From NCBI GenBank assembly GCA_022575985.1, contig JAKSXM010000231.1, forward strand, positions 2,296,501-2,360,500: a stretch of 64,000 nt of DNA. The letters are read 5' to 3'. The stretch is from Anagrus nilaparvatae. Lineage: Eukaryota; Arthropoda; Insecta; Hymenoptera; Mymaridae. A program made the position numbers and the translations under genes. This document shows, in pieces, positions 56,790 to 64,000 of the stretch; the first letter of the stretch is position 1; the number at the start of each line of letters is the position of its first letter. The notes beneath the pieces are model-generated. The model was given only the letters and a program-made list of their open reading frames with translations. It did not search any database and was not told the DNA's origin.

Positions 56790-58996
56790 TTTTTTAGTCC
56801 CATACGCTTAAAAAATTAAAATTAAAATTAAAAAATCTAATCTAAAAAGTGCTTTAGATAGTAAAATTGTAAACTTACCAAAATTTGTAAATTATCAAAA
56901 ATTTTTTAAAAATGCTTAAAAATAATAATAATATTATATACCTTAAACACCTTTATTTACCAGATAATATACATATTATTACAGACACCTTAAAACAGCC
57001 AAAAATGAGACATAATTTTACTACTTTATGTGTCTAATTCAAATGTTTTTTGATGTATCATAGAAAAGTTCCATCCATCTTTTTGCTGCTGTGTATAATT
57101 TCCCAAACTTTTATCGTTCATAATTCATATATGGGCATATCTCACCAAGTGGTTATATTTCTAATTTTATAAAATAAATTTTATTTTTGAGAGCACAATA
57201 ATGACATTTGGACAGAAGTTTAATAAAACAATAAAAATTAAGATTTTCTTTGCGTAACTTAATTTTAAGCTACGGCGTTTGATAAATGAACTTCTTAATT
57301 TAAAAAATATATTTAGGTATAATTAGGTTTTTAGGTTATAAATACTAAATGATGAAATTAGTTCTCAAAAATACTGGAAAATATAGAGGTATATAACAAT
57401 AAATTTTATTTCTCTCCAAAAACCAATAATAAGAATTTTCAATTTTTTTATAAACAAAAAATTAAATGTTCTACAGACTGCGCTATAGGCATAGTTAGGC
57501 TAAGCTCCCTGAATCTTTAACTCATTGCTCCTCGCTTTGCTCACATAAAGCCTAAAATATAGTTAACGTTAAAGTTACTGCTAAAATGGGCGGATCAAAA
57601 GGGGGATGGTAAGGGTAATTGCCTCCCCTGAGCTCCAAAAAATGCATGTTTTTTGTTTATAATTTTGTTTTTTTATACAAATTTCATAAGAAAACACACA
57701 AAATTTTGCTTAGGCGCCCCACCCCCTTAGGCCCTTTTCTGAATCCGCCACTGGTTAAAATATGATCGCATTATCTTATTATAATTTATTAAATCATTTA
57801 GTGCGCCTTCTATGATTTTTGAAACGTTTTTTTAGAGTTTTTGATTTTTTTCAAAATGCATCTTTCTTGAAATATAGATTTTAATGATCCACTAAGTATG
57901 ACCTACAACTACATAATTTTTTTACTACAACTACATATTTTTTTCACGCTCTTTGGGCTAATCATTTTCTAATTTTATTTATTTTTTTAAAGCACTAAAT
58001 TCAAATCAAAAACATCTTTTTTGAACTAAGAATGAAATATAGGTAGTTCTGACCCGTTTTTTATTTTTAGGTTATTGGTAAACAACGCTTCTAAATTATA
58101 CGATTATTTTATATAAAACTGAGGTTTATACATACAACGCATTGAATCAAGCAATGCCGTTTTTTTTAACTGAAATCTTATAACATTTTACATAAATCAC
58201 AAAAGATTTTGCGAAGATTTTTTGAAAATTGAACGAGTGCCATTAAAAAATGTGATTTTAGTATCAAAATTACGCATCGACAACAAATTCTTTTGGTGTC
58301 GATATCTACTAAATTATTGGAGGCACCAGTTTTTCTCAAATCACTTTCAAATTGTGAAACATTGTAGAGAATTTTCACAATAGTTAGAAATAAAAATTGT
58401 TCACGGCATTCATTTGTGGCTTAAAAAACTTTCTTTGATCGTATTTATTTAAAAACGTGGTTACCAATGTTTCGGCTGGCTGAATTTTTTTTAGAAAGGG
58501 AGCACACTGTTTTAATTATGTGAAGAAATTAAATATATTATTAATTTATCAAAATCTATTTATAAAAAGGCAAATGGTTTTACGGCATTCCCACTGTAAT
58601 GTTAAGAATTTAAAAAACTTAACAAGGTTACCAACAAAATATTAGGGTTTCGAATCATTCCAAGGTTGTTATTTCATAATAATTAACGAAATAAGGCAAA
58701 AAAATTTCTTGAGGCTTGAGAAGAAATATATATAAATAAATTTCAATAATTTTTTTTTGAAACAGAAAGCTGGATTTTCATTAAAACCCTCATATATGCA
58801 ATATAACCACTTGGTGAGATATGCCCATATACACACAAAATTTTCTTTAAATTTATCTATACACCAACAATTTTTGAAAGTTGTATGTTTTTATGAATTT
58901 TTTGAAACTTTGTCATCTCAAAAATATTTTTTTGCAATCGATCCGCCTAAACTAAAAAAAACATTTTGTTGCAAGCAAAATTCGACTTGGTTGTAG
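56790..58996. other. Stretch bounded by a 35-bp inverted repeat, otherwise empty
   Basis: GGGCATATCTCACCAAGTGG at about 57134 has its inverse CCACTTGGTGAGATATGCCC at about 58808, 1.7 kb apart, with little match beyond about 35 bp. I see no gene between. This may be the TIR or sub-TIR of a decayed element. Confidence 0.4.
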
Positions 58997-58999
58997 CCA

Positions 59000-59990
59000 G
59001 TAAACTAAATGCCCATTATTGCTCAAAATCGACCAATTTTTATATTGCTGCCAAAATTGGTCTCAAATTTTTTCTACAGACTCTAAATTTCCCAAAATTC
59101 TTTACTCGTCACTCCGAAAAAAAATAATCAATATATATATGCACATCGAATGTTATAATACTACCAGAATATAACAAAGTAAAACAGTGAACATACACGT
59201 ATTCCAGGTGTTATGAGGTGCTGCAACATGGATAATTTACACGGAAGTACCAAAAATAATGACTTCAAAATATTGCTAATTTTTTTTTCGATCAATAGAA
59301 ATTCACTAAGAAACTTGCATTTAAAATTTAAACCACAAGAGACTATTGTCATTCTAAATTTTTGAAAAGTAAAATATTTTAATTAAAAAATAATAAATAA
59401 AACTAAATTAATGAACTTAATAACGTGGGTAGTAAATATAAATAAAATTTTTCGATTATTCGAACAAATATTTATTATAAGGAAAATTCTTATTCATATT
59501 CAAAGCTCTGAATAAATGTATAGTTTGTTCTAATTATAAAATTCAGCTTGCTTAGGAACAAATTATAAATTTTATTCAGTTTGTTTCAAAATTAATTAAA
59601 ATCAATTACAAAATTAATTGCTCTAGATATATTTAAAATCTACATTTTGAATGATTTTATTTGTCTATTTTATTTGTTTAGACTAATTTTTAATGAAAAA
59701 ATATCAGAAATATTCCCATTTTCGTCAAAAATTTTAATTTTCGCAACAGTTTGAAAATTGGTCATTTTGGTTCAAAAATGTCCATTTGGTTTATTGACCA
59801 ACATAATATTAAAGATAAAAAATTGCGGTTTGAAAGAGCTAGAAAGGTGACGATTACACAGAAAAACGAGACCAACCAGAAGTGTTTTGGTTAACTTGCT
59901 CAGCTGTAACGTTCTAGTGAAACAAAAAAAGCCTATTTAAAAATATCGAGCCCTGAAGGCCTATTGGAGTAAACGAGGGGTATCCAGAAC
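59000..59990. repeat. Dispersed repeat, modules shared with 41.0, 48.8 and 56.3 kb
   Basis: 59040-59115 carries ATTGCTGCCAAAATTGG and TTTACTCGTC, as at 56330-56420 and weakly at 41030-41130. 59745-59990 carries AAAGGTGACGATTACACAG and ACCAACCAGAAGTGTTTTGG, shared inverted with 56150-56215 and diverged at 48690-48990. Confidence 0.5.
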
Positions 59991-60979
59991 CAGAGTATCT
60001 CCATCAAGCATTAAAACTGAATTTTTTTTCTGTAGCAATAATTAGTGTAAAAAAAAGCTAAAAAAAGACGTAGAGTTTATGTTATCCTTTATCACATATT
60101 TCTATAAATCGTGTATTCCTCGGTATTATTATTATTTTTCTCTAATAATAAATAACATCTTTATATAATATAAAAACAATATTAAATATATTATAAAATC
60201 TATTTTCATACATAACAAAAGGGGAAAAATGTCTCGATAAATCATGTTCTAAAAGAAAAATATATAGAAAATTTCTTTAAAAGATTCACAAAATGATATT
60301 AAACTGCATAGAGGAAAATATATATAACTTTGTAGAGAACGATCAAGTTAGATAATAATAAAGAACGAACGAACGAAGAACAATAAGAAAGGAAGTGCTT
60401 ATGATTCGCCTATTGAAACGTTACTCCCGAAGAAAGAAATAAAAAAAATTTTATTACGAAAGAAAGATATCTTTGTAAAATTTATAGAACTCTGGCTAAT
60501 GTTGACCCTTCGTTCTCCTGTGTTCACGAAATCCTTCACCTTCACCTTCCAATCATTATTTTATCATGATGGCCTAGTAAATCTTTAATTATTTATGTAT
60601 TAGTTAACTGTTAAACTCAATTGTATAATCAATTTTTTTTCTTTTATTATTTCGATTCGATTTTTTTTTTCATTTTAAATTGCATTTTTTTAACTAACAG
60701 ATCGCCTATTAGTGATCTTTGCCATGCCTATCGAGAATCGTAAAAAAGGCTATAAAAAATACAGAACATTTTCTCAATAATAGTTTAAAGGCCCAATATT
60801 TTTCATAAAATCTTTAACCAGCATTGGGTATTTGACGGAATTTGGTTTTACTGATTAGCGAATGAATATTTTATAAGAAATTAGAATAAACTAATTGTCA
60901 CCAAGAAATAATCCAAATTTTCTCTTCTGTTTTAAAATTATTAGGTCAAAAATATTCTATAAAATTAAAAAATATTCTT
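59991..60979. other. AT-rich stretch with no supported feature
   Basis: I see nothing beyond poly-A/T runs and short GAAC repeats near 60365. Confidence 0.5.
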
Positions 60980-62605
60980 TTAACTTATTAACGCCGGGGC
61001 GGAAGTTTTGGAAATGAGCAAAAATAAATATATTCCCTTATAGATAAGTAAAATTTCACGATCTTTCAGGATCTGATATTAGTTTTGACCTACAACCCTT
61101 AAAAATACCCTAAAAACGGGTGCGAAAGGGGTAGGTCAGGCATTATTAGGAAATGTTTGGAAAAATCAATGAAAAAAGTATCCAATTTTATTGAAAAATG
61201 TTTGAAAATAATATTTTATATGTAAATTTAAGTAAATTTCGAATACATTGAGTTCTCATTCATTTTGGTCCTATTTACAACCCCTAAAAGGTGGATAGGG
61301 GTGGTACTCCAGTCAAAATACGGGTTTGGTTGTAGTATCACTGACGAACACCTGATTTGTTCTACTATACGTTTTTTGGCTCGCTCAACACGAAAATCGG
61401 AGTCATTTGGCAGAGAAATTGGGGATTCACCTCTAAATTTGCAAAAAACTTCCTCAAAATGGGGTGTTTTTTACATAGTTGCACTTTGAGCGCTCAGATT
61501 TGCACTATATGGGTTTTTTGGGTTACTGATCAATAATTTCGACTTCTTTTTCATAAATAATTAAAATTTTACCCCTTAATTGGCTAGAACTACTCCCGAA
61601 AAGGGTAAATTAAGGCCAATTAAGGTATTAAATTTTAATTATTTATAAAAAAAAATTGTCGTAATTTTTGATTAGTGACCCAAAAAACCTATATTAGCAT
61701 ATCCTGGATGCTAAAAGTACGAAAATATCAAAAAAGGGGTCTTTTCGGGGGTAAATTTAGCCAATTTAGGGGTGAAATTATAATTATTTATAAAAAAGAA
61801 GTCGAAACTATTGATCAGCGACCCAAAAAACCCGTATGCTGCAAATCTGAGTGTTCAAAATGCGAATATGTAAAAAAAAACCACTTTTTGGGGGTAGTTT
61901 TTGTAAATTGAAGGGTGAAGCCCCAATTACTCTGCCAAATGACTCCAATTTTCGTGTTCAGTGACCCAAAAAACCTGTAGTAGTACAAATTAGGTGTTCG
62001 ACAGTGATAATACAACCAAACCCGTATTTTGACTGGAGTACCACCCCTATCCACCTTTTAAGGGTTGTAAATAAGACCAAAATGAATGAGACCTCAATGT
62101 ATACGAAGTATATTTAAATTTATATAAAAAATATTATTTTCAAACATTTTTTAATTAAATTGGATACTTTTTTCATTGATTTTTCCAAATATTTCCTAAT
62201 AATGCCTGACCTACCTCTTTTACCTCCCTTTTTAGGGTATATTGTATATTGTATATTGTATATTGTTCTACCGACTTTTACGTATACATGAGGATAGTCC
62301 ACATGAATCCCACAGGAGGCTTACGCCTGTGCATGGGCGGTGTGTGTTGTGTCAGTGTAAGTGTCTGTGTTGTGTCTGTGTGTCAGTGTTATGTGTGTGC
62401 GTTGTCAACCTATGGCCTCAGAGAATTCACACAATTTCTCCTGTCCTTTTAAGGGTATTTTTAAGAGTTGTAGGTGAAAACTAATGTCAGATTCTGAAAG
62501 AGCATGAAATTTTACTACAAGGATGAACTTTTTAGTCACTTATCTATTAGGGAATATACTTATTTTTGCTATCCAAAACTCTCCGCCCCAGCGTTAATGA
62601 GTTAA
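60980..62605. mobile_element. Large fold-back element with TTAA borders (piggyBac-like), copy 2
   Basis: 1626 bp. The left end is TTAA-CTTATTAACGCCGGGG; the right end, inverted, is TTAA-CTCATTAACGCTGGGG. The terminal core ATTAACGC is shared with the element at 33801-34774. Arms continue inward (for example CCTGACCTACC and TCATTCATTTTGGTC in inverse copies) to a centre near 61650-61700. The arms contain ACAACCCCTAAAAGG-like modules as in copy 1. The right arm is split by a younger 211-bp insertion. No transposase frame. Confidence 0.8.
62241..62451. mobile_element. 211-bp insertion within the TTAA fold-back element
   Basis: AGGGTAT occurs at 62234-62240 and again at 62452-62458, while the intact left arm has the inverse sequence only once. 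The insert starts with about four units of ATTGTAT, continues with GTCCACATGAATCCCACAGG, a hairpin CACAGG/CCTGTG and a GTGT-rich tract, and ends CTCCTGTCCTTTT. I do not recognise its class. Confidence 0.65.
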
Positions 62606-63460
62606 GCAAGTTTGGTAATGTATACTACCCTACAAACAATTTTGAAATAAAAATAAATTAATAAAACACAGCTGAAAAAAAAAAATCTATTTTATTAATG
62701 ATGACCAACTTTTGAGTAACTAAAACTGCAAAATAATGACAAAGAGATTGTAAAAGGAAAATAAATACATAACTTGAAACATTAGTAGTACATATAATTT
62801 AGTAAATGTATAATTCAGGATAATTTTATGTAGTATACCCATATGAAAAAAATCCACTCTTTCTCTCTGTATTATAATTTAGTTTTAATAATTATAATAA
62901 TTATTCATAAGTAATAGCATAAATAAAATTTTTATAAATAAATAAATGCGAATGTATAATAAAAAATGTACACAATAATTTGAGAAAATGCAAATTATTC
63001 TACACGTTAACTTTTCTTTGTTATAAAAAGTATAAATATCGTATTTATTTGTGTCCTTGCTCGTGTATATTAGCCTAGAAGTTTATACCAGTAATTTTCA
63101 TTTTTTTTTTATTTAAAAATCAACCCTTTCACTGAATCCTTAGAATTATAGCGCTTGCGACATCGTCGTTTATGTTTGGTATCAAATTTCAGATTTAAAA
63201 ATCTGAGTATTGGTAAATGAACCAGAAACTTTTTTTCGTTCTTTTTAATTTACCCCCTGAAATTTTTATGTGAAACCCTCTAGTGTTGATTCTCAATATT
63301 TTTCAAAGCCATAAATTTATTAACTCAATTTATTTCAAGCCAAAAAACAAAAATAATATTTTCCCTTTTATAAGTTACTTTGTTCATGAACTGAAATAAA
63401 TTTTTTTTAGAAGGGTTTCTCAAAATTTCATTAAGGATGTTTAAATAATGCTGCCAAAGA
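62606..63460. other. AT-rich stretch with one orphan MITE end
   Basis: TA-TATTAGCCTAGAAG at 63066 looks like a terminus of the TATTAGVCTGG family, but no inverse end follows within 300 bp. I see no gene. Confidence 0.4.
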
Positions 63461-63465
63461 ATCGT

Positions 63466-63772
63466 CACTGAGGTTTCTCAAAGAAAAGGAAATTTTTTTT
63501 TTTTGAACTAGAACTAGTTACTAATTCTAAAGAAAAATAACATGGTTTGTTAAATTTTTCGAAAGCAAAAATTTTGCGACAAAAACTTTCCCGGGAATCG
63601 AGTAATAATGATTTCCCTAAAACTATTAATTCTTTTAAACAAAAATTAGCTACTAAATCCAAACACACACATTCACACACACACGCACTCTAAAAATCAG
63701 TTTTTTAGTGGAGACCACAGAAGTTATTAAATATGCAAAAAAATCGAAAATCTTTGGTTCCTCTTTGGAACC
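63466..63772. mobile_element. GGTTCCTCAAA TIR element, copy 2 (short)
   Basis: The left end CACTGAGGTTTCTCAAAG and the right end GGTTCCTCTTTGGAACC mirror those of the element at 35015-35621. The right flanks also share a GAAAATC-like word before GGTTCC. About 307 bp, non-coding. Confidence 0.45.
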
Positions 63773-64000
63773 TTAGTTATGGATAAAATTGTTCATAAAA
63801 TTTTAATTTTGAGTTTTGCTTAACAATATCTAATAATATCGATTAGCTTTACTTGTTTCTACTGCAGCAAAAAGTTTCTCACATACTGCTGAGCAGTAGT
63901 TTCTATATTCACTCAAAAAAATTGGGCAATTCTGCTTTCTCCCAGGCAATTCTGCTTTCCCCCTTCTCCTTGATATTTTTGTCTTGTAGTCCCGGAGAGT

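Overview
The window is AT-rich nuclear DNA from an animal, almost certainly an insect. It has long introns, one recognisable conserved gene on the minus strand, and a dense population of small non-autonomous DNA transposons. The order is not settled. Base composition and repeat content would fit a hymenopteran such as a parasitoid wasp, but other AT-rich insects fit too.

The gene is the insect homologue of Shroom, the actin- and Rho-kinase-binding regulator of apical constriction. Five exons can be read on the minus strand, going 5' to 3': about 46532-46403, 45907-45569, 4841-4617, 2504-1413 and 1334-263. All splice phases agree. The four introns between them are all phase 2, and exons 45569-45907, 4617-4841 and 1413-2504 are each a multiple of three long. 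The first exon(s) lie upstream, at or beyond the right part of the window. The C-terminal Rok-binding ASD2 region lies off the left edge.

The 40.7 kb intron (4842-45568) and the upstream region (46533-64000) have no other convincing protein-coding gene. They are filled with relics of DNA transposons. There is a deleted Mutator-like element with 9-bp target duplications and the end of its transposase (54374-55133). Two large fold-back elements are flanked by TTAA, as in piggyBac (33801-34774 and 60980-62605). Palindromic MITEs with TA duplications begin CACTG or CACGC. A third short MITE family begins TATTAGVCTGG. Further fold-back elements lie at 40842-41385 and 55642-56789.

There are also satellite-like arrays. 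A 136-bp repeat occurs five times at 25291-25905 and three times inverted at 26921-27385. A 150-bp repeat occurs four times at 30160-30770. A 25-bp repeat occurs five times at 53845-53975. Two tRNA-like sequences (33508-33602 minus, 45020-45096 plus) carry pol III boxes but are not normal tRNAs. A degenerate hammerhead-ribozyme-like motif typical of Penelope-like retroelements lies at 15554-15585.

Two GC-rich patches in the long intron (28990-29060 with a TATA box on the minus strand, and 29830-29990) could be an internal promoter for a shorter Shroom isoform. That is inference only. I found no CRISPR array, bacterial operon or complete autonomous transposon.
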